64,000 nt of DNA from the NCBI GenBank assembly GCA_035560555.1, contig DATMZF010000020.1:8726-72725 (forward strand), read 5' to 3'. The DNA is from UBA11090 sp035560555 (GTDB taxonomy: Bacteria; Spirochaetota; Spirochaetia; Treponematales; Rectinemataceae). This document shows, one piece after another, positions 49,890 to 59,403 of this stretch. The notes beneath the pieces were generated by a model. It saw only the letters and a program-made list of their open reading frames with translations. It did no database searches and was not told the DNA's origin. Position 1 is the first letter of the stretch. Each line of letters starts with the position of its first letter. Position numbers and translations under genes: made by a program.

Positions 49890-50774
49890 ATGCGTTTCGA
49901 GGATGTCGTATTCGTCTACCATCTCAGCGACCCAGGACAGATAGCCTGGCATGGCAGATATCATTGCCATGGCGCTAACCTGTATGAGATCCACTACTTC
50001 GTCTCGGGGGAAGGAAGTTTCCTCAACGCCTCGGCGCGTTACTCGATTCAGCGGGGGAGTCTTTACTTCAGCGCGCCCGGAATGACGCACCAGATTCTCG
50101 CGACCGTGCCGGAGAAGCCGATCACCTACTACGCCATCCTCATCGACGCTTCCTCGGACGAGGAGACGGCGACGCTTCTCGACCGCCTCGTGGGGCGTGG
50201 CGAAGGGAGAATCGTCGGCACCGGCTATCGCTTTTTCTTCGCGGATATCCTCGAAAAGCATCTTTCCAAGGAGACGGAGCTGGAGTTTTCGGCGCGTCAC
50301 GCCCTCGCTTCACTCCTGTATCAGATCGCCGCCGGCAAGGGGCCGAACATGGCGGCGACGGACAACGCCCACATAGAGAAAGCGATCGCCATCATGCAGA
50401 CGAGGATAGAGCGCCACCTCGACCTAGGCGAGCTCTGCGAATTCCTCGATGTATCGAGGGAGCATTTCGTGAGGCTTTTCTCGAGTTTCATGGGAATGCC
50501 TCCCATGCGCTACTACGCTCGCCTGAAAATCGAGGCGGCGCGCGCCATGCTTTCGAGCACGAACCTCCACGTGGGGGAGATAGCCGACAAGCTCGGGTTC
50601 GACAGCCAGTTCTCCTTCAGCCGGGCTTTCAGGCGCGCGACGGGCATATCGCCGACCGACTACAGGGACAGGTTTCTCCAGAAAGTGGATTTTGTCGTCG
50701 ACAAGGGAGGGGAGGACGCCGAACAGGCCGGCGGTCCGAGGGTCCTTCTGCGAGGCCAGCGGGAAGGGCAGTAG
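49890..50774 (+). CDS. AraC family regulator with cupin sensor domain
   Basis: 294-residue regulator. N-terminal cupin ligand domain (about 1-140: EIHYFVSGEGSFLNA, GSLYFSAPGMTHQI) and C-terminal pair of HTH motifs (about 165-270: LDLGELCEFLDVSREHFVRLFSSFMG and HVGEIADKLGFDSQFSFSRAFRRATGISPTDYR). Charged tail to residue 294. AAGGGGG precedes the ATG. Divergent from the ChvE importer operon, so presumably controls sugar uptake. Convergent with the peptide-type importer operon. Confidence 0.88.
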   Translation: MRFEDVVFVYHLSDPGQIAWHGRYHCHGANLYEIHYFVSGEGSFLNASARYSIQRGSLYFSAPGMTHQILATVPEKPITYYAILIDASSDEETATLLDRLVGRGEGRIVGTGYRFFFADILEKHLSKETELEFSARHALASLLYQIAAGKGPNMAATDNAHIEKAIAIMQTRIERHLDLGELCEFLDVSREHFVRLFSSFMGMPPMRYYARLKIEAARAMLSSTNLHVGEIADKLGFDSQFSFSRAFRRATGISPTDYRDRFLQKVDFVVDKGGEDAEQAGGPRVLLRGQREGQ

Positions 50775-50832
50775 GTGATTGTCCGGGACTATCCCGCTTT
50801 CGTTCCCGCGGCGCGGCCCGGCGCCAACCGCT

Positions 50833-51804
50833 TTAGGCGAGGACGCAACGCACCAGGTGCCCCCCGCCGATATCGCGCAGCGCGGGGATTTCCGAGGCGC
50901 AGGCAGGTGAAGCGAAGGGGCAGCGAGTGCGGAAGCGGCACCCCGAGGGCGGGGCGACGAGAGAGGGAATCTCCCCTTTTACCTGAAGCGTTTCATCGCC
51001 TCGCTCCCCCTTCGGCGACGGGGCGGAAGCCTTCAACAGCCTGACATAGGGGTGGATCGCGTTCGAGATGACTTCCTCGGTGGGACCTATTTCCATGATC
51101 ATGCCCGCGTACATGACGGCGATGCGCGAACTCATGTAGCGAGCCCCCGCGAGATCGTGCGTGATGTAGAGGTAGCTGACGCCTTTCTTCTCCTTCAAAT
51201 CCAGCATCATGTTCATGATTCCCAGCCTGATCGACACATCGAGCATGCTGGTCGGCTCGTCGGCGAGGACGATTTCCGGCTCGACGGCGAAGGTGCGCGC
51301 TATGTTCACGCGCTGCCGTTGGCCGCCGGAAAGCTCGTGGGGGAAGCGCCGGAGATATTCCCTGGCGGGCGAGAGCCCCACCTGCTCGAGCGAGGCCACA
51401 AGCTTCTCTTCCAGCTCCGCCTTGCCCGAGGCGAGCCCGTGGATGAGGAATGGGCGCTCCAGGATGGCGCGAATCGTGTGTGTTGGGTTGAGGCTGGCGA
51501 AGGGGTCCTGGAAGGCCATCTGCACGCGCTTCTTGTATGCCAAGGCCTCGCCGCGGTTCTTGAAAGGACGCAGCGGGTTCCCGTCGAAGACTATCTCTCC
51601 CGAGGTTTTTTCGTAGAGTCCGGCGACGACGCTCGCGGTCGTCGTCTTTCCCGATCCCGACTCTCCGACTAAGGCGAGGGATTCGCCGGCGGCGAGCGAG
51701 AAGCAGACATCGTCCATCGCGTGGACCTTTTTGCCGATATTTTTGATTCCGCCGAGCTTGAAATGCTTCGAGACATGCTCAAGCTCGAGAATGATCCGGC
51801 TCAT
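50833..51804 (-). CDS. Oligopeptide-type ABC transporter ATP-binding protein (OppF/DppF-like)
   Basis: 323-residue ATPase. Walker A VGESGSGKTTTASVVAG, VQMAFQDPFASLNPTHTIRAIL, signature LSGGQRQRVNIARTF, Walker B IVLADEPTSMLD, and the OppF C-terminal Cys motif CRFRTRCPFASPACASE that binds an Fe-S cluster in this family. Start at the ATGA overlap with the OppD-like gene; a longer frame reads through that gene. Last gene of the hexosaminidase/importer operon. Confidence 0.92.
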   Translation of the reverse strand: MSRIILELEHVSKHFKLGGIKNIGKKVHAMDDVCFSLAAGESLALVGESGSGKTTTASVVAGLYEKTSGEIVFDGNPLRPFKNRGEALAYKKRVQMAFQDPFASLNPTHTIRAILERPFLIHGLASGKAELEEKLVASLEQVGLSPAREYLRRFPHELSGGQRQRVNIARTFAVEPEIVLADEPTSMLDVSIRLGIMNMMLDLKEKKGVSYLYITHDLAGARYMSSRIAVMYAGMIMEIGPTEEVISNAIHPYVRLLKASAPSPKGERGDETLQVKGEIPSLVAPPSGCRFRTRCPFASPACASEIPALRDIGGGHLVRCVLA

Positions 51805-52772
51805 AGGTCCCTCCCACAGCGCGCGCAGGCGCAGGCCCTTCCAGGTGAGAGCTCGGCGAGAGCGGGCTCTCCCGAGAGACATCGAGGCTCCGCCAAAGCG
51901 CAGCGCGGCGCGAACCTGCATCCGGGCGGCGGATCCAGGAGCCCCGGAGCCTGCCCCTCGATGCCGCTCATCCTCCCGATTGGCCCCGTAAGCGAGGGGA
52001 AAGAATTCATCAGCCCCCTCGTATAGGGGTGGGCGGGCGCGCTGTACAATTCCTTGGATGGGCCGTATTCGCAGACCTTTCCGGCGTACATGATCGCGAG
52101 CGAGTCGGAAATCTCGACGAGAAGCGATAGATCGTGCGTTATGAAGATCACGGAGAACCCGAGCTTCCGCCTCAGTTCCTGGATTTTCTGGAGGATGGAG
52201 CGCTGGACGACCACGTCGAGCGCCGTCGTCGGCTCGTCCATGATGAGAAGGTCGGGCCGCAGGAGCAGCGCCATCGCTATCATGACGCGCTGCCGCATGC
52301 CGCCGGAGAGTTGGTGCGGGAAGCTCGCGAGACGATCCGCGTTGATATCCACGAGTTCCAGCATCTCCATGGCGAGGTCGCGGGCGGCGGCCCTCGGTAT
52401 GGAACGATGGGCGAGCACGGCGTCGACGAGCTGTTCCTCGATCGACAGGACGGGATTGAGCGCGTTCATCGCCGACTGGAATACCATCGCCAGCTTTGTC
52501 CAGCGGTAGCGGTTCATGCCGGCTTCGTCGAGACTGGCGAGGTCCGTTCCGTCCAGAACGATCCTCCCCGATTCGATCCGCGCGTTGTCGCGCAGAAGGC
52601 GCATGATCGCGTAGGCCAAGGTCGACTTGCCGCAGCCGGATTCCCCCGCGATTCCCAGGAACTCCCCTCGCCGCAGCGAGAGGCTGACATCGTCGACCGC
52701 CCGCACGAAGCCGGCCTTGGTCGCGTAGCCGGCCTTGAGGTGTTCGATCTCAAGCAAGGTTGTGTTTGCCAT
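51801..52772 (-). CDS. Oligopeptide-type ABC transporter ATP-binding protein (OppD/DppD-like)
   Basis: 323-residue ATPase. Walker A AGESGCGKSTLAYAIM, MVFQSAMNALNPV, signature LSGGMRQRVMIAMAL, Walker B LLIMDEPTTALDVVVQ, and the C-terminal Cys set CRFAPRCALAEPRC. A second Cys-rich end (ACACARCGRDL) follows. Three bases after the DppC-like permease stop and overlapping the OppF-like gene, so one operon. In this importer class the two ATPases act as a heterodimer. Confidence 0.92.
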   Translation of the reverse strand: MANTTLLEIEHLKAGYATKAGFVRAVDDVSLSLRRGEFLGIAGESGCGKSTLAYAIMRLLRDNARIESGRIVLDGTDLASLDEAGMNRYRWTKLAMVFQSAMNALNPVLSIEEQLVDAVLAHRSIPRAAARDLAMEMLELVDINADRLASFPHQLSGGMRQRVMIAMALLLRPDLLIMDEPTTALDVVVQRSILQKIQELRRKLGFSVIFITHDLSLLVEISDSLAIMYAGKVCEYGPSKELYSAPAHPYTRGLMNSFPSLTGPIGRMSGIEGQAPGLLDPPPGCRFAPRCALAEPRCLSGEPALAELSPGRACACARCGRDL

Positions 52773-52775
52773 AGA

Positions 52776-53753
52776 TCACCTCTTCCTCAGCCGGGGGTTG
52801 GAAATTTCGTCGATGCCGAAGTTGATGAGCACGAAGGCCGTGCCGGTCAACGCAATCATCAGGCCCGGCGGCAGGAACCACCACCAGGCGCCCATCAGGA
52901 TGGCGCCGTTCGCCTGGGCCCAGTAGAGGATCGTGCCCCAGCTCACCACCGTGATGTTGCCCACGCCGATGAACTCGAGGGTCGCCTCGGCGAGGATCGC
53001 CGAAAGGCTCACCGCGAAGAACTCCGACATGACGATCGAGATCATGTTGGGGAGGATCTCCCTGAAGACGATGAAGGAAGTGCGTTCGCCGAGCATGCGG
53101 GAGGCCATCACGAAATCCCTGCTCTTCAGCGTGAGCACCTGCGATCTCAACAGTCTCGTCGGGTACGGCCAGGAGGTGAGTGCGAGGATGAGGATGATCG
53201 GCAGGACGCCGTGCATGGGGATGTAGGTGCCGATGACGATCATCAGGGGCAGGCCCGGGATGACCAGAAACACGTTCGTGAAGAAGTTGATGATATCGTC
53301 GAAGACGCCGCCCAGGTATCCCGACAGCAGCGCCAGCGTCAACGATACGAGGGTCACGAAGAGGCCGGTCGCCAGGCCGACGAAGACCGAGATCCGCGTC
53401 CCGGCGATCAGCTGGCTGAGAAGATCGTTGCCGGCGTGGTTGGTGCCGAGAGGATGGGCGCTCGAAGGTTTTGCCCTGAGCGGGAAATAATTGACCGTCT
53501 TTTCCCACTTTTTTGACGTCGTTACGATATAGGTCGACTTCTCCAAATCGTCCGAAAGCCTTTCCTCGGAGAGCGTCTCCGGGTCGCCGATAGTCTCTTC
53601 GATCAGCGCGGTACGCTCCGTGCGGTCCGCCTTGGGCGGATAGGGCGCGAGGACGGGCGCGAAGAGGGCGATGGAGATCAGGACCCCGAGCATGATGAGG
53701 CCAGTGAGCGACTTCCTGTTCTCCACGAGCGTTTTTAGGAAATCTTTTATCAT
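52776..53753 (-). CDS. Oligopeptide-type ABC transporter permease (DppC-like)
   Basis: 325-residue permease. First membrane helix at about 17-38, then an enlarged extracytoplasmic segment (about 40-110) before HPLGTNHAGNDLLSQLIAGTRISVFVGLA, the DppC/OppC hallmark. The coupling region is REILPNMISIVMSEFFAVSLSAILAEATLEFIGVG. About six membrane helices. Start overlaps the DppB-like stop (ATGA). The long N-terminal insert resembles that of carbohydrate-type members of the family. Confidence 0.9.
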   Translation of the reverse strand: MIKDFLKTLVENRKSLTGLIMLGVLISIALFAPVLAPYPPKADRTERTALIEETIGDPETLSEERLSDDLEKSTYIVTTSKKWEKTVNYFPLRAKPSSAHPLGTNHAGNDLLSQLIAGTRISVFVGLATGLFVTLVSLTLALLSGYLGGVFDDIINFFTNVFLVIPGLPLMIVIGTYIPMHGVLPIILILALTSWPYPTRLLRSQVLTLKSRDFVMASRMLGERTSFIVFREILPNMISIVMSEFFAVSLSAILAEATLEFIGVGNITVVSWGTILYWAQANGAILMGAWWWFLPPGLMIALTGTAFVLINFGIDEISNPRLRKR

Positions 53754-54730
53754 TTGGCGCCGTCCCTCACCCTCGGATCGAGGAACATGATGACGATGTC
53801 GGCGATGAAGTTGGCGACGAGCACCGATCCGGCGATGATGAGGAAGATCGCCTGCATGAGAGGATAGTCCTTGGCGTTGACCGCCTGGTAGAGCATATAG
53901 CCCATGCCGGGATAGGCGAAGACCATTTCGGTGATCAGGCCACCCCCGACGATGAAGCCGAACGACATCGCGAAGCCGGTGACCGACGGGAGGATGGCGT
54001 TCCTCGCGGCGTAGGCGCGCTTGACTCGCTTCGTCGGCAGGCCCTTGGCGATGGCGAGCGTTATGTATTCCTCGGCGAGCACGTTGATCATGTTGTTGCG
54101 CATCATCAGCATCCAGGCGCCGAGCGAGCTCAAGGTGATCGTGAAAGCGGGCAAGGTCCCATACCGCAGCACCGACAGCCACCAGCCGGCGCTTCCCCGC
54201 GCCTCATCGATGGAGAAGGATCCCCCGAGGGGAAAGAGGCGAAGCCTGAAGGCGAATACGTAGATGAGGCACAGCCCCAGCCAAAAGTAGGGAAAGCTGC
54301 GTATAAAGGAGAAAAAGCCGACGGTGAAGGAGGCGAGCTTTCGCTGGCGCCGCCATGCCGCCCAAATGCCGAGCAGCGTGCCGATCGCGAAGCCGAAGAT
54401 CGTGCAGAGGCCCATGAGGCCGATCGTCCAGGGCAGGGCCGAGGCGAGCACCGTGGAGACGGGCATCGGGAAGCGGGAGAGCGAGATGCCGAAATCGCCG
54501 CGAACCGTGTTCAGGAGATACTTCCCGTATTGTACGGGCAGGGAATCCTGCGTATCCAGGCCGAAGGCGGCGCGCACGGAATCCAGCTTCTCGGCGTCGA
54601 CGCCTTCCATCCTGTCCATGAGGGCCTTGGCGGGATCGCCCGGCATCAGTCGCGGGAGGAAAAAGTTGATCGTCATCGATATCAGCAGCGTAAAGAGCAG
54701 CATGCCTAATTTGCGGGCGAAATATTTCAT
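53750..54730 (-). CDS. Oligopeptide-type ABC transporter permease (DppB-like)
   Basis: 326-residue permease with six membrane helices. Typical blocks: RKLGMLLFTLLISMTINFFLPRLMPGDP at the start, GDFGISLSRFPMPVSTVLASALPWTIGL, and the coupling region ARNAILPSVTGFAMSFGFIVGGGLITEMVFAYPGMG. Pairs with the DppC-like protein. 126 bp separate it from the binding-protein gene, within which GC-rich stems occur. Confidence 0.92.
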   Translation of the reverse strand: MKYFARKLGMLLFTLLISMTINFFLPRLMPGDPAKALMDRMEGVDAEKLDSVRAAFGLDTQDSLPVQYGKYLLNTVRGDFGISLSRFPMPVSTVLASALPWTIGLMGLCTIFGFAIGTLLGIWAAWRRQRKLASFTVGFFSFIRSFPYFWLGLCLIYVFAFRLRLFPLGGSFSIDEARGSAGWWLSVLRYGTLPAFTITLSSLGAWMLMMRNNMINVLAEEYITLAIAKGLPTKRVKRAYAARNAILPSVTGFAMSFGFIVGGGLITEMVFAYPGMGYMLYQAVNAKDYPLMQAIFLIIAGSVLVANFIADIVIMFLDPRVRDGAK

Positions 54731-54855
54731 TGGCCTTACCGTCGTTTAAATTTTTACGTCGTATGTCGCGGAAGGCGCGGCGGAATCCGCTTAGGGAAGC
54801 CGCCGCGCGGACGCGGTCCGGAGGCGCGCGACGCGCCTCCGGGCTTTGGAAATGC

Positions 54856-56499
54856 CTACTTCTTGTGGATCGCGAGAAGGATGGGCATCTTCTGCATGCC
54901 GATCACGCTCGGCCAGGCGTAGGGGTTCTCGGCGTCGGGCCAGCCGACGAAGTTCCTCGTCGTGTACTCGAACCACGTGGGGTTGAAGAAAAGCGGCACA
55001 CAGGGGGTATCTTTCATGAACTGGGAAACGACGGCGGCCATATAGACTTTCTGCTTGGCGGCTTCGGGCTCGGAGCGGTACTCCTGGAGATTCCGGTCGA
55101 TCTCGGCGTTCTTGTACCTCATGTTGGAGAAGACCTTGGCTTTCTCGCCCAGGCCGGCGTAGTTGGCCGAATAGAGCCAGCGGTTGAACTGATAGTAGGG
55201 AGTGGTGCCGGTGGTGATGAAGCTGACGGCCATGTCGTAGTCGCCCGTCTCGAGGCTTGTCTGAAAGGGAACCGGCCAGGCGCTCTGCGTGATGATGGCT
55301 TCGACGCCGACATCCTTGAGCATGAGGGCGACGGTCTCGGCGGCGCCGATCCAGTCGGTCCAGTCGGTCGGGACATAGAGCTTGAAGGAGAGTGCCTTGC
55401 CGTCCTTCTCGAAGATGCCCTTGGCGTTGAGCTTGTAGCCCTCGCCCTCGAGGAGCTTCCTGGCCTTCGCCTTGTCGTAGGCGATGTTGTACTTCGCCTT
55501 GGCGTCGGCGGCGATGGAAGCGAAGGATTTCTTGACCGCGGTCATGTCGGCGGGTACCGGGCTCGGGCTCATCTTGCGCGTTATGTCGCGCTGGGAGATG
55601 GCGGCGGCGAAAGCCTTGCGCACGTTGGCGTTGTCGAAGGGGGCCTTGAGGTTGTTCAGGTAGAGGAAGACCAGGTTGCCCTCGGGGAACCAGTACTTGT
55701 TGTCGGGATTCGCGGCCGCGTAGGCGTCGACGTTCGGCAGCGAATAGCCGGCCCAGTCGTACTCGCCGTTCATGAGCTTGAAGGCTATCTGCTCGTTGGT
55801 GGTGGAGATGTACTGGATGGCGTCTATATAGGGAAGCGGCTTGCCATCGGCGCCCTTCTGCCAATAGTTCGGGTTTCTCACGAGCTTATAGGACTGTTCG
55901 TTGAAGGAAGCCGCGTCGAGCATGAAGGGGCCGGTTCCGACGGGGGTGTCGTTGCCGATCCAGGTGAGGGGATCCTGCACCTTCGACCAGATGGCCGAAG
56001 GCACGACGATGAGGGCGCCGAATTTCTCGAGCGTCGTCACGTTGACGTCGGCGAACTTGAAGACGACCTTGTTCGTCCCGACGGCGGTGACGGTCTGGAG
56101 GCCTTCGGACCAAAGGCCGGAGACATCGAGGGCTTTGTTCGCCTTGCCGAGCGTCGCCGTGAAGACGACATCGGCGGCGGAGAAGGGCGTACCATCGTTG
56201 AACTTGACGCCGGGGCGTAGCGTAAACGTGATTTCCGTCAGATCGCTCGACCATTTCCAGCTCTCGGCCAGCCAGGGATTGGCGGAACCGTCGGCGTTGT
56301 TGAAGTAGATGAGCGTCTCGTAAATGCAGCCGACGGCGGATTCGAGCGCCGCGGGGCTGAAGGGATTGAAGTTCTTGGGGAGGACGCCCTGCTTGGAGGG
56401 AGTCATCTTGAGGATTCCGCCTCTGGTCGGGGCTTGCGCAAAGGTCATCGCCGAAGCGAGGAGCAGCAGGAGCGCTGCCGCTATGAGCTTTCTTTTCAT
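54856..56499 (-). CDS. ABC transporter substrate-binding protein, SBP family 5
   Basis: 547-residue periplasmic binding protein. Signal peptide of about 21 residues ending TFAQA; SBP_bac_5 features include LAESWKWSSDLTEITFTLRPGVKFNDGTPFSAADVVFT and TGPFMLDAASFNEQSYKLVRNPNYW. Family 5 proteins bind peptides or, in a carbohydrate branch, cello-, chito- or galacto-oligosaccharides. Being placed between a GH3 N-acetylhexosaminidase gene and the permeases, an amino-sugar oligosaccharide or muropeptide substrate is likely. Upstream spacing to the GH3 gene is 79 bases. Confidence 0.88.
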   Translation of the reverse strand: MKRKLIAAALLLLLASAMTFAQAPTRGGILKMTPSKQGVLPKNFNPFSPAALESAVGCIYETLIYFNNADGSANPWLAESWKWSSDLTEITFTLRPGVKFNDGTPFSAADVVFTATLGKANKALDVSGLWSEGLQTVTAVGTNKVVFKFADVNVTTLEKFGALIVVPSAIWSKVQDPLTWIGNDTPVGTGPFMLDAASFNEQSYKLVRNPNYWQKGADGKPLPYIDAIQYISTTNEQIAFKLMNGEYDWAGYSLPNVDAYAAANPDNKYWFPEGNLVFLYLNNLKAPFDNANVRKAFAAAISQRDITRKMSPSPVPADMTAVKKSFASIAADAKAKYNIAYDKAKARKLLEGEGYKLNAKGIFEKDGKALSFKLYVPTDWTDWIGAAETVALMLKDVGVEAIITQSAWPVPFQTSLETGDYDMAVSFITTGTTPYYQFNRWLYSANYAGLGEKAKVFSNMRYKNAEIDRNLQEYRSEPEAAKQKVYMAAVVSQFMKDTPCVPLFFNPTWFEYTTRNFVGWPDAENPYAWPSVIGMQKMPILLAIHKK

Positions 56500-56578
56500 A
56501 CATACCTCCGTCGAAATGTTTCATCCGGCGCGATGGCCGGCTTTGGAAACCATGATAATCCCGACATCCTGAGCGGCC

Positions 56579-58261
56579 TCAACCCAGGATCTTCACCGGG
56601 CAGGCGCCTTCCGCCCTGCAGCGCCCCGCCAGAAAATCGGCCACGGAGGACGCGGACAGCCCGGTATATTCGTAGGCCGCGACGACGATCGGATCGGGCG
56701 CGCCGTGCGCCGCGCAAGTCCTGACGAGCGGGGCGGCGTCGTAGGGGCTGCGCATGAGCGCGAGAATGAGGGGCGAGTTGGAGCGTCCGGCCAGCTCGGC
56801 GCAGCGTGCGACGAGCCTCGTCTGACCCTCGTGGGCGAGCGGCGCGAAGAGCGCCATAGCGATGGCGTTGATTTCGCCCGGCTTCGCGCCCCGCGTCGCG
56901 AAGCATCGTATCGCGGACAGGGCCCGCTCCATATCGGCATCGTCGGGATCGGGCGAAAGCCTTAACGAGCTCCAGGGAGCGCCCGTCGCCGCGAGCGCGG
57001 AAGCCACCGACGGCAGGGACTCGCCGTCTTCGACGCCGGTTAGGTTAGTCGGGGCCACGTCGAGGAGGATGCCCCGCTTCGCCGTCAGGATCGAGACCGA
57101 GCCCGGCCCGCCCGCCGCGCCGATCGAGGTGAGAGAGGCGCGCGAAATCCTCGCCGCGAGGGTCGCGCCCTCCGACATCGCCGATTGGCTTCGCGCGAAG
57201 CCCGCCGCGGCGTCGCGGCCGCCGCAATATATCGCCTTGGCGGCGAGTATGCGCTCCACCGATTCGTCGATGCGCGACTCGGGGATGTCGCCGCGCTCGA
57301 CCGCGCCGCGGATCGATTCGGCGGCCTCGCGCTGCTTCTCCGGGGTATGGCTGATCAGGATCAAGTCGACGCCGGCCTTTACCGCCATGACATAGGGGTC
57401 GCCGAAACGCCCCGCGATCGCCTTCATCTCCATGCAGTCGGAACAGACGAGGCCGCCGTATCCAAGCTTTTCTCGAAGGAGTCCACGAATGACCTTCGAG
57501 GAGAGCGTGGCGGGAAGCGCTTCGGGTTCCACGGCGGGAAAGAGCGCGTGCGCCGTCATCACCGAACCGATCCCCTCGGCGATAAGCCGCCGGAAAGGCA
57601 AAAGCTCCACGGCCTCGAGCCTTGGAACGCCGTGGGGGATGAGAGGGAGGGAAAGGTGCGAATCCACCGTCGCGTCGCCGTGTCCCGGAAAGTGCTTGGC
57701 CGTGGCCATGACTCCCGCCGACCGCAGCCCCCGGGCGAAGGCGGAGGCGAGGTCGGCGACTACGGCCGGATCCTCTCCGTAACTGCGGACGCCGATGACG
57801 GGATTCTTCGGATTGACATTGACGTCGACAACCGGGGCGAGGTTCCAGTTGACTCCCACCGCCGCGAGGTCCGCGCCGCATATCGCGCCGAGGCGCTCGA
57901 TATCGGAAAGGACTATTCCGCCCCCTAGGAAGGCGGCCGCTTGAGCCATGGCGCCGGGTATGGAAACGACGCCCTTTCTCAACCTCATTACGATGCCGCC
58001 CTCCTGGTCTATCGCCACGAGAGGGTCGAAACCCGTCGCGTTCCGAACGATAGCCCGGGCTTGGGCGACAGTCTCGGCGCTAGTCTCGGCATCGGGGGTA
58101 TTCCTCGAAAAGAGGATGACGTTGCCAGCGAGCGTCGCGTCGACCGTTCGGCCGAGCGACGAGAGCCCTTCCTCGCCGGGGCCAAAGCCGACGACGAGCA
58201 TTTGTCCGATTTTCCACGCTAGCGTGCCGGAAGGAGGTCCCGATGAAACATCGCCTTTCAT
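56579..58261 (-). CDS. Glycoside hydrolase family 3, beta-N-acetylhexosaminidase (NagZ-like)
   Basis: 560-residue cytoplasmic enzyme (no signal peptide). IGQMLVVGF near the start, AIDQEGGIVMRL, and the GH3 N-acetylglucosaminidase signature KHFPGHGDATVDSH with the catalytic His/Asp dyad; the nucleophile Asp lies in GLVCSDCMEMKAI. A C-terminal region of about 200 residues (second domain as in long NagZ forms) follows. It probably cleaves terminal N-acetylglucosamine from imported chito-oligosaccharides or muropeptides. First gene of the importer operon. The ATG lies only nine bases after the -10 box, so the transcript is nearly leaderless. Confidence 0.88.
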   Translation of the reverse strand: MKGDVSSGPPSGTLAWKIGQMLVVGFGPGEEGLSSLGRTVDATLAGNVILFSRNTPDAETSAETVAQARAIVRNATGFDPLVAIDQEGGIVMRLRKGVVSIPGAMAQAAAFLGGGIVLSDIERLGAICGADLAAVGVNWNLAPVVDVNVNPKNPVIGVRSYGEDPAVVADLASAFARGLRSAGVMATAKHFPGHGDATVDSHLSLPLIPHGVPRLEAVELLPFRRLIAEGIGSVMTAHALFPAVEPEALPATLSSKVIRGLLREKLGYGGLVCSDCMEMKAIAGRFGDPYVMAVKAGVDLILISHTPEKQREAAESIRGAVERGDIPESRIDESVERILAAKAIYCGGRDAAAGFARSQSAMSEGATLAARISRASLTSIGAAGGPGSVSILTAKRGILLDVAPTNLTGVEDGESLPSVASALAATGAPWSSLRLSPDPDDADMERALSAIRCFATRGAKPGEINAIAMALFAPLAHEGQTRLVARCAELAGRSNSPLILALMRSPYDAAPLVRTCAAHGAPDPIVVAAYEYTGLSASSVADFLAGRCRAEGACPVKILG

Positions 58262-58270
58262 AGGTTTCTG

Positions 58271-58299
58271 AGTATAGAGTAGTCTAAATACGCGTGCAA
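58271..58299 (-). promoter_or_regulatory. Promoter of the GH3/importer operon
   Basis: Minus strand TTGCAC (58299-58294), 17 bp, TATACT (58276-58271). The expected start is about 58264, three bases before the ATG at 58261. No ribosome binding site can fit, implying leaderless translation. Confidence 0.65.
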
Positions 58300-58351
58300 G
58301 GATTATTACGGTATTGACTCCAAGATGAAATATAATTTCATAATTGCTACC

Positions 58352-59395
58352 ATGAACATCGAAATCGCGCAGGAAAGACCTGGCGCTATGGATACCGGAA
58401 TCGTGGAACTCTGGAACGCGGCGATCGGCGAAGCCTTCCCACTCGACATCAGACTCTACCGCCAGCAGGTAGCGCCAGGAGCGACAACCTCAGCCCTGTT
58501 CGTCGCGCGATATCGGGATAGCGCCCATCTTGGCGCCGCCCCTCTCGGCGCCGCGTTGGCGAAAATCGCGCCTTCAAGCTGGGGCGATGACGAGAAACCA
58601 GGAATCGGGTCAAGCGCGGGGTTTCTATCATTTATCGTTGTCTCGCGGGATCGGCGACGCGACGGGCTCGGGGGAACTCTATTGAACCGCGCGGAAGCCT
58701 GGTGTCGGGACCATGGGGCCGCTTCGATCCACATCGGCTCCGACTACCGGCACTTTTTCCCCGGGCTCCCTATCGACGATTCCGCGGAGTCAAAAGCGAC
58801 GAGGGAATTCTTCGAGAAACGCGGCTACGTTTCAGGAAATATCGAGCACGATCTCGAGGCGGATCTCCGCCACATCGACCTCGGCCCCTCGGCAGAAGTT
58901 GCGTTTTCCGCGTCGGGCTATCGCTTTTCTCTCTGCGGCGACGAACTTCGTCCCGCCGCGCTTTCCTTCCTGTCGAAGACCTTCCCCGGGCGCTGGCATC
59001 GCGAAATCGTGGAAGCCTTCGACGCGGGGATGCGGGGAAGCGATCTCGCCTTAGCCCTTAGCGAGAAGGATGGCCTGCCCGTAGGCTTCGCGAGGATCTG
59101 CGTCGAAGAGAGCGCTTGCCTCAGCCCCGGCCTTTTCTGGCGAGGGCTCCTCGGCGACCATCCCGGCGCGCTCGGCCCCATCGGCATCGCCCCTTCCTGC
59201 AGGGGGCGAGGGCTGGGCCTCGCCCTGCTCCGTGGCTCGCTCGCCTCGCTTAAATCCCGTGGAGTTCGCCGCGCAGTCATAGACTGGACCGACTTGGAGG
59301 GATTCTATGGGAAACTGGGGTTCGCGCCCTGGAAAACCTACCTCGGCATGACGAAGCGAATCTGTTCCTCACGCCACCCGGACGGCGCGAGGTGA
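58352..59395 (+). CDS. Tandem GNAT N-acetyltransferase
   Basis: 347-residue protein with two GNAT folds. First (about 1-170): VELWNAAIGEAFPLDIRLYRQQV and the acetyl-CoA loop region VVSRDRRRDGLGGTLLNRAEAW. Second (about 190-345): GPIGIAPSCRGRGLGLALLRGSLASLKSRGV with the R/QxxGxG/A motif, and DWTDLEGFYGKLGF near the end. Tandem GNATs include mycothiol synthase-like and amino-sugar acetyltransferases. It diverges from the GH3 operon, so an amino-sugar role is possible. A TATAAT at 58331-58336 favours the ATG at 58352; ATGs at 58325 and 58388 are alternatives. Confidence 0.75.
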   Translation: MNIEIAQERPGAMDTGIVELWNAAIGEAFPLDIRLYRQQVAPGATTSALFVARYRDSAHLGAAPLGAALAKIAPSSWGDDEKPGIGSSAGFLSFIVVSRDRRRDGLGGTLLNRAEAWCRDHGAASIHIGSDYRHFFPGLPIDDSAESKATREFFEKRGYVSGNIEHDLEADLRHIDLGPSAEVAFSASGYRFSLCGDELRPAALSFLSKTFPGRWHREIVEAFDAGMRGSDLALALSEKDGLPVGFARICVEESACLSPGLFWRGLLGDHPGALGPIGIAPSCRGRGLGLALLRGSLASLKSRGVRRAVIDWTDLEGFYGKLGFAPWKTYLGMTKRICSSRHPDGAR

Positions 59396-59403
59396 AGCCT
59401 GCC

